Below, piece by piece: positions 13,183-26,766 of a stretch of DNA of 64,000 nucleotides. Under the pieces are notes generated by a model. That model had not been told where the DNA came from, did no database searches, and saw only the letters and a list, made by a program, of their open reading frames with translations. Source of the stretch: Paraspadella gotoi (Eukaryota; Chaetognatha); the NCBI GenBank assembly GCA_051294375.1, contig CM119263.1, forward strand, positions 24,161,657 to 24,225,656. The letters run 5' to 3'. Each line of letters begins with the position of its first letter. Positions within the stretch are counted from its first letter, which is position 1. Made by a program: the position numbers and the translations under genes.

Positions 13183-13599
13183 CCAACCCCTGTTGCCTCC
13201 CTTACCCTTTCAACAGATCATGGCGGACACCATGGGGGAGAGCATCATGAAGGCCACCACTATATTGGCTTTCATGGTGTGGGCGCCCATGACTATGGCA
13301 TACACGGATTTCACAGCTTCGAGCCGGAGCATGGCCCTGGTCATCACGGTCTACACGGTCATCACGGGGAACACGGCCATCACGGCCACCACGGCCACCA
13401 TGGCCACCACGGAGAGCACGGCCATCATGGAGATCACCACCATGGGCACGCGCACGCGCATCACGCGCATCATGGACACCACGGGCACCACGGCCATCAC
13501 GGCCACGACCATGGCCATGGGCATGGACATGGAGGTGGACATGACAAGAAGAAGCAAGGCGAACACAAGCATAAGGCGAAGGCTGGAGGCAAGAAATAA
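9843..13599 (+). CDS. Third membrane/tail unit with a His-Gly repeat tail (cassette C, three exons)
   Basis: Exons 9843-9967, 10587-10954 and 13217-13599. Exon 1 enters in phase 1 and encodes NNAGVNIVNVGGF, a helix and LCTCLCACCRKK; donor GAG|GTGAGC. Exon 2 (acceptor CACCAAG) encodes VEDAKNWTKNMR, IIEPYCSMRTPELEKI, then Lys/Glu-rich, Gly/Ala-rich and His-rich stretches; donor GGAG|GTAACT. Exon 3, after a CT-repeat tract, joins in phase 1 and encodes about 127 residues of HGH/HHG repeats ending in a Lys-rich tail, TAA at 13597-13599. Exon 2 needs one base removed to stay open: frame 0 carries IIEPYCS, frame 1 the Gly/His part. An extra G in the G run at 10762-10766 would explain it. The His repeats could bind Zn, Cu or Ni; that is inference. 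No upstream exon of its own was found. Confidence 0.6.
10955..13216 (+). other. 2.26-kb intron of cassette C
   Basis: Lies between donor GGAG|GTAACT and acceptor CAACAG (13211-13216). AT-rich, with no coding signal seen; it ends with a (CT)n tract at 13139-13179 that doubles as the polypyrimidine tract. Confidence 0.6.
13139..13179. repeat. (CT)n microsatellite at a splice acceptor
   Basis: About 41 bases of uninterrupted CT dinucleotide, ending about 37 bases before the acceptor AG at 13215-13216, so it may act as or extend the polypyrimidine tract. Confidence 0.9.
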
Positions 13600-13649
13600 A
13601 ACATACGCTTGAACTAAAGACTCTCGGATAAACAAAACCCTATTCTCTT

Positions 13650-13655
13650 AATAAA
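13650..13655 (+). terminator. Poly(A) signal AATAAA after the His-Gly exon
   Basis: AATAAA lies 51 bases after the stop at 13599, a normal distance for an animal 3' end. Confidence 0.5.
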
Positions 13656-16600
13656 AAGATCCATACCGTAAAACCGGGTAATTAGGGAATGTTTTGAAAT
13701 GTGAAAGAAATGTGGGAAAGAAAAAAACCCATACAATAAGCGTGGTTATCGGCTATAGGACTCCGAATTTTTCTCCGTTTTGTATTTTAAGAAAAGGAAA
13801 AAAAAAAAGGATCCCATTCTCATGTATGTATCTAACGAATTCCTAGAAAAGAAAAGAAAAAAGATCCGACTCGAGTTCGACCGAGGGCCATTTGTTTTCG
13901 GTCGGAACGAGCACGGGCCTCGAATGGAATACGACGCGACATCTTCGTGTCGTCGAACGAATTATCGTTGCGATTCAGTTCGAACTTCCTTGAATTTTCT
14001 ATTCATTTCGATTCCCTTTTTTTTTTGCGCGCGCAAGAAAAAAATTTCAACCGCAATTAATTTAGTCTTCAGGACTTCGGCGTCACTTTGCATTCCAATT
14101 TTGCATTAGCACATCTTGTGTACCTTTTGTTCACGGGAAAAAGTCGCCGATCGGAGCAGCGAGGGGAGCGGGTAGACTTTGTTTTAAACGGGTTGTTAAT
14201 TGTTAATTGATTAGTTAGGATTGCAAGAACTGGATTTTGTTTTATTGTAAAATTGTGAATTAAGGGATAAAATTTGACGTTGGAAGAGTTGAGTTTTCTG
14301 TCGCTTACCATTTCCAAGCTTTGAATTTTCTTTTCCCGCCAAAACTCCTCCTAATCTGATTCGACTTTAAAATCACGATGTATTGAATCTTGAGTTTTTC
14401 TTTTTGTCACCACTGTCCAAAAAAAAAGATACAGATCCTCAATCTCAAATTACCCCGTTTTGCAGTATATACATTCTACGATGAGTTCTTAAAAATTAAT
14501 TCCAACTTTGCCAATTTTTTTTTAATATCTATTTAAGATTAGTTGTCTTAAAATTTTTTTTAAACCAATTTTGAATGTTTAACTCATTGGTTTATTTGTA
14601 AAGTAATACCCATTTCCTACCTTATTACTATTTCAACTAAATTCAATAATGACTTAATTACTTTTTGGCAAAGCTTTTTTCAACGTCATACTCTCTAGTA
14701 GCAAAGTATTTTATTAACGCGATGCTCTCTTCTTTAGCCTCGATTTTCCATCATTTATTACTAATTGTTTTGAAAAGGTTTTGGCTACCACAATGACTTT
14801 AGCGAGGGGTTATCACCAACAAAAACTACAACCAGTACCAATCGCTCGTTTAAACGAACTTCTTTTTTTCGCGCCCCACCGAGGCTTTAATAAAAAGTAA
14901 TAAATGCCATGCAGGTTCAAAACAAATTAGAAAAAGAATTTTTACTCAAAACAAGCAAATGTAAAAAGTTTAAAAAATGTTATAAATAGACCTGGATTAA
15001 CGAGATCACAGCACATGTTCGAAAATGGCCAGTATAGGGTAGCTATCCGCCGTCCAAGACGGCGGAATGACAAAGGCTCTCTTGCATCATGGAAGTAAAT
15101 GATCTTTGACTAGGATGCCCATAACTTTTAGTCAATTAAAGTCAAAAGCAGCGTGGACACTGACATTAAAAAAACAAAACAAAAACAAAAAAACAAAAGC
15201 GGTAAAAATTGATAGGATATGCTTGCAAATGTTTCAATAACTTATTCCTTTTATGTATTCATTAAGCGACTCAAGATTAATATTAGTATCTGAAATAATG
15301 TTTGCTCGATCTTAGCGTTTATACAGAAACTGGCATGCTTTTTTACTCTTTAGGATTTTAAGCAAATACTCCATAGATTGTCGATTAATTTTTTTTTTTT
15401 TAAGAATAGTTCTCTAATCAAAAAGGGCAACGAGCATTTTTCATTCGAAGGAATCAGTTCTTTCCTAATTCATTGACAAATCTTTGTAACCGTTCTAAGT
15501 ATGTACCGCATACTAAACGGGTCTACAGATAACGGTGAGAGATGTTCGTCTACCCTCCCTTTAACCCAATATTCCTAGTCAGATGCGGCTCGTTAGATTG
15601 TGATATGCTTGAGATCGACCGTACTGAGCTCATTGCTTGTGATTGTGCACTTTTGTTTTCTGTCTCGGGACGAAAATAACTCCTTGTCCCAATTTTCCCC
15701 CTAAGTGTCGCCTTTTCAGGTGGAAGGTAGAAGGACTCGTCGGTAGAGAAGGAAATATTTGCTCTCGAAATAAAACGACTAACTGCAAACTAAAAAACAA
15801 AAACAAAACAAAAAAATACGAAACAGTATTAATGGTGCTTTCTCAATCTAGGATGTAACAAGCTCTCTACCAGTGAAGTGCACAAGTCTTCTTGCCTGAC
15901 GAACTTATACCCTAACTAGGCATAATAAAAACCAAAAAAAAAAATATATGCTGTGATTGACTTATCCTGTAAAAAAAAAAATAGAAAAAAAAACAAATAT
16001 TCGCTCTTACGACTACGCAACTTGTGGCTAAGTTTTGAGTATTCTTGACTCCCCATTGTAAAAAAAAAAGTATGAAAAACCGTGACGATATTTTTCCAGC
16101 TCGGTGCAAAAAAAAAAAAAAAAAGTAAAACCAATTGGTTGAGAACCCGGGTGCTCGTTAACCGCTATCAACCTGGATTCTTCTTTCTCATCTCAGGTCA
16201 TGAAATATTCAAAACGCGAAACGCAAGGTGTGCTATGTCCAGGGCATCCTGCATGTGTAAATCTTTTTAAATGTAACCGATAGACCGTTATTCTCCGATC
16301 GAATTAAGTAGCAACTATGTCTTGGAAATTACAACCAAAAAAAAAAAGAAAACTCTAACCGGCTTTTTATGCATACACGTTAAACGAGAATTTTTATTTA
16401 TATTGTTCTATATTTTTATTTTTAATTACGACTACGCGTACTGACGCAGTACGACTCTGTGGTGAATTACCCCAAGCGATCTCGCCTGTTTTATTAGCTT
16501 TACTCCTAAAACCGAATGCGACCAAAACACAAAAAACGAGTCTGCAACGATGTTTTTTATACTTCGTTAACGAGAAGTAGTCCTATACATATACTTTGTG

Positions 16601-18644
16601 TGTATCAGGTTAGTATACAATATACATATCACGCATACGAAGAATATTTCCCAAAAAAAGTCAGGGTGCTAGCACAGTATTTTTTTGTACGAATTTCAAA
16701 TTCCATGTATTATGTAAACAACAAAAAAAAGTATGCATCTTTGTTACGATTAGAAAGACGTATATTCCCGCCCCAATTTTTGCCCCCACCCCCACCCCCC
16801 CCCACGAATCCACTTTCCAGAAGTTCAAGTGTCGGTAAATAAAAATAAAAAAAACATAAGAGACGACGAGACATTTTGACGAATTTCTTCCTTTAGATCT
16901 CCGACGAGATTGCGTTGCCTTTTTGGGAAAATACGTTTCTACTTCTAAGCAAATATATAACAACTAACAATAAAACTAATGAGTTAATTTATTTAGAAGA
17001 AATTAATCAATATATTGTTCAAAGTTTGATCTAATTGCAACGCGGCTTCATCGTAGATGTTTGAGAAAAAAAAAACGTTGAATCAATCGTCCAATCCAAC
17101 AGAAAATGAATTGCCTCAGGCTTTTAATTCAATCATTGTTATTTTGTCTCTTTAGTTTATTTTTAACTTTCTCTCTGCGGCGCCGCGTTACCAAATCGTT
17201 AAACCAAGGTGCCGCATGATGAAGAAAAAAACAAAAAAATAAGCAACCTTGCAACCTTGTTTCGTTTTTTCACTCTCGTGACATCAAATTGCCATGGACG
17301 ATTTCATCACAAGTGCATTTTCATGATTTTTTTGTATAAATCACTCTCACAAAGTACAATTTATCAAAAAAACAAAAACAAACAAACCAGTAAGCCAGTG
17401 TTTAGATAAAAAAAATCTACAAAAAAATGCTTAAAGCCGTTAAAAGTCGTGTTTAAATAGTCATGGAATTGCGCCACTACGCTAGACAGCCAATATGTTG
17501 GTGTGTGAGAACTCTTAAGGTTTCAATTCCTCATATAAATATGTGATGAAACCAGAGACCATTGGCGTTCAAAAATGGTGTCAAAGGCCCCCTAGATTGA
17601 TTCAACGCGTTTTTGTTGACCCTTACAAAACCTCTCTCCTTACCCTACGATCTCCAAATATCTCTTTGTTTCGGCACTTTCCTTTGAAGGTTGGTTTACA
17701 GGGTGAACTTGTCATTTCTTTTGACGCAGTTTGAGAGCGATTAAATTGTGCGATGTAAAAAGATTGTATTTTATGTTAAAAAGTTGATGGGATGCTTGCG
17801 TGTTTCAAGCACCTCCGTTACCATTTACATTGGTCACCATTGGTAAACAGATTTCTGAAAAATAATCTATCACCTCGGAAATAAAAATTAGCGAGTATAA
17901 TTATATAGAGAAAAAAAATGAAGAATGGTGAGAGATGAAAAACGATGTTTTCGGTGTAAGTACATTTTTTATCTTAATACGTAGTATAACTCATGTAGTG
18001 GGGCTTCCCATCCCCTTAGACGCTAATACTTTTCGCCTAAATTTAGCTACTATTGTTTGAAAGGGTCTTTTTGTTAGTTTTTTTCGCGAATCTTATTTTA
18101 CTAAGAAAATAACATACATTTAAATATGGCGTCATACCATAACGAAAAGACCCTCGATATAGTTCATCCTAAAAAAAAATTAGTATCGTTGCACAATAAA
18201 AAAAAAAAAAAGAAAAAAAATCATTTTAATAAACTGTAACAATGTGATTTTCGTCTTTAATTTGTTTGCGACAATGTTTTTGTCAGGTTGAAAGATTAAA
18301 TGTATAATGAAACAGCGGCGCTGTAATAATAATATCATGTGAATCGAAGTTGTTTTCTTTCGCGTTTCTCGTTAATACCTTCTCTTTCATTTTCAATCAT
18401 TCCTTTTTTTTTAATTCACGCTATTGGCGGCGTTTTTCTTGTGAAACAGAAAAAAAGCCCCTCAGCCGTGAATAAAATATGTCCACCAGTGACTAACTGT
18501 ATTTAAGTAGGTTTCAACTTATTTGTTGATGCGTTGCCCGTACGTTGAGATAAGGTTTTGCTTGCACTTGTTTTGTATATATGAGTCTACATCATCCTTT
18601 GAGCGAGACGGGACAGTCGGCTGGCCCGATTCCGCCACCCTTTC

Positions 18645-18705
<61 letters not shown>

Positions 18706-21005
18706 CCTCCGTCTCTGTTAACTCGGAATTTTCAATTGCCTTGATTCGTTGATTATCCCAAAAAATTTAAGCAAAAACAAAACAATTTTTAAGTATAAAG
18801 AGTTTAAACTGAATACGCCTAATCTCAGAGAATTTGATGTTTATATATACATATCAAAAATTTTAATAGTAATATCAAAATTTTTACTTTTTCTTGTTTT
18901 TTTTTTCTTCAATGGATTGATGCAATCGTAGTGAAAACTTTTTCCGTTCGATTCCGCTTAGGTATTCCTCATTTTGGAAATTTTTAATACTTGTTACATT
19001 GAATCTGAAAAAAAAGAAATGTTTTCTATCACTGCTTTCAACCTCAAAAACAGTTTGCTATTGTGTGATATTTTTTTTATGAAGAAAATTTGTTGTTACT
19101 TTCGTCATGATCATAACAAAATCTTTTCATCCTTTTCTCATCCACTCTTAGTCGTAAATATTCACATCCTTCATATATTTTTTTTTTTTGACAAACCCTT
19201 CCAAAACGCAAGGATTCCTACTTTTTCGTTACAAAAAAGTAAACTGACATTTATTTGATTAAGCGTTCTTATTGTAGTTAGACGATTACAATAGTGCTTT
19301 AAACTCTTACGCTGCATCAAGCATATTTTCAAAAAAGTGAAACTTGGCTTATGTAGTTCGTATAATACGATTTTTGTTTGTATCTTCCCTTTCCCCCCAT
19401 TGCAAAGCAAAACCTATCTATCAAAAAAAAAAAAAAAGAGTAATAACCAGTACGGTTATTTTTTTTCCGAAATCAACTATGAATCATAAATGATATAAAT
19501 GTAGTTGTTTCATAGAATTCCTTCCGTCCCTGATTTCGAGCGGACGAAGAAAAAGTAATTGTCTCACAAATACTAATCACTAATATGACTGTAAACTGTG
19601 CACGTTATTGTGCACACATTAGGCGTTCAGACTAAAGGGATAACACCAGGTTCCCGTTACATCTTTCGAACCTTGTAATTTTTTATCATTATCATTTTAT
19701 CCAAACCTGGAACGAATTAACATCTTTGTCCTCAAAATCTTTTTTTGAAATTGACGCTAAAAGTTCCCGCATCCTGATGTCATGTGTCCGAAGCGCACTC
19801 GCTCCAAAGAGCGATTGCTTCCTGTTAAAAAAAGTGATGGAACGTGATTTGAAAAAAAAAACAAACCCAAAACAAAAAGACAGAAAAGTCTTTAAAAAAA
19901 TGGAGGAAAAAAATATATGAATAATTATGCCAGGACCGAGTCGTATATATATATATATATAAGCAAAGAAAAAAAGGCGTTCCCTTTCAAAAAGGTTACT
20001 TACCGAATTTTTAAAAAAAAACGAAGAACAAAAAAAGAACTTGTACCAACTGTCCACCAAAATGTGTAGAGTGAAAAATTCCCGGATTTTGCCTGACGAT
20101 CGCTGTGGCAACGGCGAGTCACTTCCAATCCTCCGGGTTCGGCGTTTATCACTTTTTTTGGCGGTTGACCTTTTTCTTGATGCTTTTTTTTTCTTTTATC
20201 CCGAAAAAAAAAATTATAAAGACTAAATGACAAAGAAAAAAATTTGACGCTGTAATATTGAACCCGGGTATTCGAAGTGACTTCTGCATTTGTTCATGGA
20301 GGAAATGAGGTACCGAAACGATTAACTAAAAAAACCCTTACTTTATTTTTTTGGTATTAAAGTTAACCGTTCTCTCTCATTCGTCAGAATCATGTAGACT
20401 TTAAGTATTAAAAAAAAAATTAGATGACTCATTGAATTATTAAACCCGATTAGAATCTCTTTCTAGTCTCTGCTTCATCATGTGTGTACAAAATAACATT
20501 AAATACTTATCAAAAAAGTCATCACCTTTATGTCTGTACTTTTTGTCAGCTCTGTCAAAGTGTCAAGTCTGCCTTTAGAATAGAACAACAGATTAAATCT
20601 ACAAAAACGTAAATAATGACGTCCTGTGCATGTGTCTTTTAAGTAAACATATCAATGATTCCCTATTTGTATACTACTACTTAAAAACAACATTTGTCAA
20701 ATTAATCCACCCCTTGATACTTGAAAAAAGGCTGCATCATTACAACAATGCTGAGACAATTAATTACGTCTACTTTTTTATTTTTTCAAATTGTTTTAGA
20801 TAAGCCAGTGGATTTATTGGCGGAGCTAGAATTTATTTTATTTTTATTTTTCAGTGTATTTTAATTTTGAATTAATATTCTCTGCAATGGTTTTCTGGTT
20901 TCAGAAATTTATTTGTGGCGATAAAGTTTATTATTTACCGGCCTCTTAATGTTGCACTATAGTAAAACTGATTAAATAATAACTCCTTGATCAAAGCAAA
21001 ATTGT
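13656..21005. other. 7.3-kb AT-rich intergenic stretch
   Basis: I see no exon, RNA gene or intact mobile element. It contains many short A/T homopolymers and a (CT)n tract at 18649-18701. The open frames present are short, low in complexity and lack splice signals. Confidence 0.5.
18649..18701. repeat. (CT)n microsatellite
   Basis: About 53 bases of CT dinucleotide. Confidence 0.92.
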
Positions 21006-21011
21006 TTTATT
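21006..21011 (-). terminator. Possible poly(A) signal for the gene ending at 21211
   Basis: TTTATT on the + strand reads AATAAA on the minus strand, about 200 bases beyond the stop at 21211. The AT-rich context allows chance. Confidence 0.3.
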
Positions 21012-21210
21012 TGCATTAAGATGAACTGGTGTGCGCGATAAACAATTGCAGAAAAAAGGCTACCTTAGCAAAACTTTTAAACCGACTGAAGCATAAGGCC
21101 AAGATTATTTGTTGAAAAAAGAAATTAAGCTAAACCTTAACTTTTTTTATAAACGAGGGAGAAAAAGAGAAAAAAAGCCTCTTCAAAAAAAATAATTAAT
21201 TAATAACTCT

Positions 21211-24100
21211 TTAATTTTCGATGTTCAATTGTTCATTTTCTTCTCCGGCGTAATTTACATGACGAAAAATGGTGGCATCTGTCGTCGATTGTGGAAACGA
21301 ACTATTCGACCCAAGGCCGCACTGAACAAACAATTGCCGTTCGTTCTGTCTAACGCAAATCTCGATTTCCTTCCTACGGGCGGCGTCCATCGTAGGTTGT
21401 CCATTTTGTTGGTCGTAAATGCTGATTAAGGGTAAAAAAAAATTTTAATTAGCGTCCGTGTTTGAGTCGAAGATATTTTTTCTACACTACATACTTACAA
21501 TATTTTTGTGAAACATTTATAGCAGTCGTCGCCGATTTCCAGCCCGAATCTCAGTCCGCATTGGCCCAAGTGCGATTCTGTCCCGTCGCAGTTGATTTCG
21601 ATGTAGGGATAGAAGACGACGCTGAATTGTGCAATCTGACCAAAGTCAACATCAATATTAGTCTTAATCGATCAATCATTCAATCAATCAATCAATTCTT
21701 GACAAACATCCCGATTTTTACCTTAAAATCCTTCCACCCTTCCTTGTCGTATTCCGTCAGGTTTTCTGCCTTCTGCGCCGCCTCTCGGTTGTAAATGAAA
21801 GCGAACTGATCGAATTCTTTGGCGCCTACTTCGGCAAAGTCGAGACCCACGACGCCGTCGTCGACGAATGCGGCGTCGTTGGCGCCGAGTTGACGACAGA
21901 CGACGGCGGCGACGGCGGCGGCGTCGGAATTCGGGTGGAGGCAGATGGAGGAGAAGTTGGAGCGGCGCCCGAGGGAGACTTGAGCGAAGCCGGCGACGAC
22001 GCCGTCGAAGGACGTGGAGTTGCCGAAGAGGGACGTCGCCGGGGGAGCGAGGCGTACGTCGACGATCACCTGGGAGAAAGTATACGTATATTTTAGATAT
22101 GCATATTTTGAGAATGGTAAACATTTTATAAAACTAACTAAACTTTTTTTTTTATTAATGTTTCATATGTAACAATTTTTCGATTAAAAATACATTCATC
22201 TAAACACTACTTTAAGCGATCCGGTGATCAGTCAATCAGTCAATCAGTCAATCATTCAATTTACGTCCGGATAAAGAGGCTTTGTGTTCACGAGGGCGAG
22301 ACTACAAACGGCGACGAATATTCCGACGACCCCGACGACGCTGATGACGAGGGCGGCGGCCATCTTGGCTCTCATGGCGTCGCAACGCGGCCCGTCCGGC
22401 GTCTCCTCCACCAGGATGTGCGACTTTTCCGAGGGCAACGACGCCAGAATCTCCGCCGGCGTCGTCCCTTCCGTCTCCGACAGCTGCGTGGAGCCGGTGG
22501 CGTCCTTATTGGCGGCCTGTTTGTTGGCGGTTTCCTTGTCGGGCGTTTTGCCCGATTTGAGCGACTTCATTGAGATGTTTTCGCCTTCTTCGGCGCCTTC
22601 CTCGTCGACGGGTTCTTCCACAGCGGGCGCGTCCTCGATCAATTCCACCGGCGCCGCGTCATCGGACAGCGCCCGAAATTCGGCGCCAAGACCCGCGCCA
22701 AGACGGGACGCCGCGGCGACCGGCAACGCAGCCAAACCCCGCGCAGCGGCGCCGCAGAGCCACAGCCACGCGGAGATGAGCGGCTGCGAGAATCCGGCCG
22801 TCCACCTGTTGTCGGTGAAGAAGAGGCAGCTGCCCCAGAAGAGGTTGATCGGAACGAAGATCCAGAGATTGGCGTAAAGAGAATCGTCTGCTCCGTTGAG
22901 CGTCAATTCGGACTCCAATACTTTGGAACTGATCAACTGCTTCTCCAGGATGAAGGCCAAGAACCAGAAGAGACCCTTGACGCCGATGAAGCTGCAGAAG
23001 CGTCTCGTCCAGTCGTGCTCGGGTCGAGAGAAGATCAGCGCCAAGATGCCCGTCATCGCCGTTCCCAGCATGACGGGCACGAGCAGCGTGGAGAGGCAGA
23101 CGCCGCAGAAGCAGGCCATGCGGCAGAAGGCCGACAGCACCGCCAGCTCCGAGAGGCAGAAGAAGAAGACGGAGAAGGCGGAGGAGAGGCTGTGATAATT
23201 CGGCGAAGAGAAGACGTTCATCGTCGCGCAGCCGCGTCGCTCGTAAACGAAGTTGGCCACCGCGGCGCTGATTCCCACGCAGGAGCTCAGCACCGAGAGG
23301 CGCTGCAGCGGCGCCATGTTTTCGTAGCCTTCGTTGAAGGCGTTGGCGGATGCGAAGACGGTCTGCGTCACGATCTGCGGCACCGAGGAAAAGAACGCCG
23401 GTGCCAGTTTGGCCAGCGATGCCACGCGGAAGCTTCTTAAGGCGTCGGCTTCGGACTCGGGCGTGCCCAGGGCCGTAAACCAGAGGGCGTGGCAATAGAG
23501 GAGATTGGGCGCAGAGAAGAAGAGGCCGGTGGCGGCGACGGCGATGCGCCACTCGGGCGCGAGATGGCGCCAACGTAAGGTGGTGACGACGACGACGAGG
23601 ATGACCTGTAGTGATTTGAGATTTTCGGCAGAAATAGACAAGAGTCAAAGAGGCAATGATTATTACAACATAAACCACATTGATGATAACAACTACAACA
23701 TCTGTAACAAAACCTGGGAAAGGACGCCGGCGAGGAGCCAAAACCACGTGACCAGAAAATGGAAGCCGCGAAAATAAGGCGCCGAATCGCCGAACATGGA
23801 GTCGTTGCCGAACCCGAGCCCGTAAGCGATCTGACCGCCCAGCCCGGACGGTTCACCGCCCTGGCGCCGCGGGAATCGATCGTCCTTGTAGGCCAGGCGC
23901 CGCAATGCAGCGCCGAGTACGACATCGACGCCAAAGTCAAGGAGAAAGAAGGAGAAGGAAAAGACGACGACGAGAGTGCGAAGGATCGGCGTCGGTGGGC
24001 GCGGCGTTGGCGGAACCGGCGATGTTGGAACCGTCGCCGTTGGACTTGCAGGAGCCTTCGGACTCGCCTGCGCCGTTGGACTCGCCGGCGCTGTCGTCAT
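21211..24100 (-). CDS. XK-related-like multi-pass membrane protein with C-terminal SRCR-like domain (paralog 1, 807 aa)
   Basis: Five exons: 23714-24100, 22265-23605, 21722-22069, 21499-21635, 21211-21421. All junctions are GT/AG, phases match (0,0,0,2), and the sum is 2424 bases. A Pro/Ala/Ser/Thr-rich N-terminus (about 1-38) precedes the first helix with LLDFGVDVVLG; further helices run to about residue 430. SLAKLAPAFFSSVPQIVTQ resembles the Glu-x-x-Pro-Gln helix of XK-related (XKR) scramblase-family proteins. An acidic loop (about 470-530) precedes a last helix (about 545-567). Exons 3-4 then give an SRCR-like domain: DVRLAPP, SSICLHP, AVVCRQLG, NCDGTESHLGQC, DDCYKCF. Family knowledge: SRCR domains are extracellular ligand-binding modules, and some XKRs scramble lipids. 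Scrambling here is inference. Tandem paralog at 26767-31908. Confidence 0.75.
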
Positions 24101-24701
24101 CGTCCTCGAAGATATGACGCCGTCTTGGTTCTGCTACTTTAGAGAATGGCGCTGCAGTCGAACTCTAGCGTCGCCAATCTCCTTGCAAAATGAGATTTAA
24201 TGCAAGAGACCGTCTCGCTCTCTCTTTATCTCAAAATTCCGGACAAAAATAATTTGTTCCTCGTCGATTCCTTTTTGCTTTTTTTTCCGTTTTCGTTTAT
24301 ATCGACTGACGAAGGAGTCGAGGTGCAATTCGCAAAAACGAAAGACACGCAACAAAGACAGGGAGATGCGACCCAACGATCCCGGTCAGGAGATCGGATA
24401 TGGTAGAATTTAAAGAGAGACACGAGATGGGACAATAAGATGGGAAAATCATTCGCGATTTTCAAGTACAAAAATGTAGGAGGACATGGAAGCAGCAGTT
24501 AGTCTATTCTGCGTGATTCTGATTAGATTAATTGAGAAATAATAAGTTTTCTGAAAACTAGTTAATTCGTCTTCAGTTTTATCTGTGTATGCAGAGAAGA
24601 TGAAATATTGGTAAATCCAAGGAAGGTTCTCAAAACTGATCATGCTCCCTCCATTTTTCATCTTTGCCCTCTCTCTCTCTTATTATTCTCTCGGATAGTC
24701 G

Positions 24702-24752
<51 letters not shown>

Positions 24753-26766
24753 TGTCGTGGATTACTGGCTAAAGACTATGACGACGTCTTGGTCGAATTT
24801 ATAGGGAGGTATTGCAATGTAAGCAAGCGCACCTATCTCTTCGATAACGATTCTGTCGCATCAAGCATCAAGCTTGGGCTCAAGCATTTCCCATTTGGAT
24901 TCTATCTTTCTATTTTCTCAGCTTTTAGTATTTCATTTTTTTTTCCCTCAATTATTTTTTGTCCCAATGAATGAACGTCAGAACGTTTTAATATCTTTTA
25001 TATCATTTGCTTTCGCCCAAAGGCTCTTTTCCTCACTCAAAATATCAAAGAAAAGAAGAAGGCGTGTATTTGGAAAATCCAACAATCTTTTATTACGGCA
25101 ACAAAATCTGCGAGATCGATGCTTTGGTCGTATTAGGAATAGGATAAGGATATAACGATGACTTTCGTTATTTTTTTATTAGAAAAGTCGGTTAAGGGTC
25201 TGATCTCGTCATTGAAAAATAGTTTTTTTTTTCTTAAAACGAAAAAAAATCAAAAGCAGATTGTTTAATACTGTCGATATTTGACACAAGTGCAGTATTG
25301 GGGTATTCGATGCAAACTGGTATAAACAAGCCAAGGAAAATTAGAAGTAGTTATTATTTGAATTTTCGGGCCGCGATTTTTTTGCGTGTCGACGGGACGA
25401 AATGAATGCCTCGTTATAGTTCGGACGCTGCCGAGACTCAATGGAACAATTTGCGGTCGTTCGGTCGGTCAAGGACCGATAGCCGAAACTATGGAACCGT
25501 TAATTATTTTTTTTTATATATATTCAATAACACCATGTTCCTTTTCGTTAAACTAGATTCAGTCCGATATTGGCAAGTGAAAAATTAGGTTCAACGCAAT
25601 CGTACATAAAAATTGAGTAAAAGCAACGTAACAATATTCTGGGACAATGAGTGTACCAATGAAAAGAAGCGCTAGAAAAAACAAAAATCATGCAACTGCG
25701 TCCTTAATATTAATACGTATTAAAAAGCCAAAATTAAAAAGGCAGCGACGGCTTCAGAGTAAAAAAGCGAGCTTTATAATTATAAAAAAAATTTTTTTTT
25801 TAATTTAATATACTATTTGACAATTAGCAAAAGAGAAAAGGAGGAGCACGTAAGTCTTTTTTTTTCCTTTAGAATTTTCTTATTCCCTTAATTTCATGCG
25901 TTTTAAAACATTCTGGTTAGAATCTTTTTTTTTTTTTTTGGTAAAATTGAAAAACCGTTAAGGGGCAATATTAGCGGCATTATCATGCAAGAAAAACCCA
26001 CCAATTGAATTTGTTTCAAGTAAATAATAGGAAGCATCACATAGAATACATTTTAGAACATAGTAGTAAAAGCTGGAAATTACACTTAAATCGTAATCCA
26101 CCCCAAACGTTTGATCCAAACATACTGGTGTAAATTTCGGTTTTTTGTTGTTTTTTTTTTTTTTTTTTTTTTTAAGTGAAAGCACCGTATATATATAACA
26201 TCGAAATATATATGGTGAATAATGCTAAGAGAGGCAAGTTCGTTATTATATGTGTTCGGATTGACTCATGCAACTTCGAAGGGTCAACGCGAGACTACGT
26301 CTCATATTTGGACAATTTTTATGACAATAAAAACGATTCCACTCGAAATTAATTATCGATTTCAATTTTTCATGTTCGGAAAAAATCCGAAAACTTGACT
26401 CGTCCACCATTGGAACTTTTGATTTCGACGTCGAACTGTGACTCAGACAATAGAACAACTTAAAAGAACAAGGGAGGGAAAGATCAACATTCTGTGTTTT
26501 TGTTTATTTTTGTTTCCCCAAAACAAAAAAAAACCGCGAAAAAAAAACCGTCGAGAGAAAAACTTGAGCGTACAACTCTTTGATGCGATCCGCAGATTCA
26601 AATCTTTTAAACGAACTTTGTCATTTGTCATTTAATATTACTTGGCTTTTCGTCATTATTTTTAATCGGACGCTGATTGTAACGAAGAACGAGAAAGATT
26701 TTGCCGTCTCTCCTTCCGTCGCTTCGCGGGCGCGCTGTCCTCGCGAACGGACAGCGCCACCTCTCT
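24101..26766. other. Intergenic stretch between the two tandem XKR-like genes
   Basis: No exon seen. It should include the promoter of the 21211-24100 gene and the 3' flank of the 26767-31908 gene. It contains a (GA)n tract at 24707-24749 and T runs near 25930 and 26150. Confidence 0.5.
24707..24749. repeat. (GA)n microsatellite
   Basis: About 43 bases of GA dinucleotide, roughly 600 bases upstream of the 24100 start codon. Confidence 0.92.

Noticed and set aside
15048-15066. Short GC hairpin (CCGCCGTC / GACGGCGG) as terminator or ncRNA
   Set aside because: Single 8-bp stem in intergenic DNA with no associated gene.
22659-23747. 362-codon minus-strand frame rich in Arg
   Set aside because: Shifted-frame shadow of the XKR-like exon 22265-23605; the chosen frame has helices, phased introns and a paralog.
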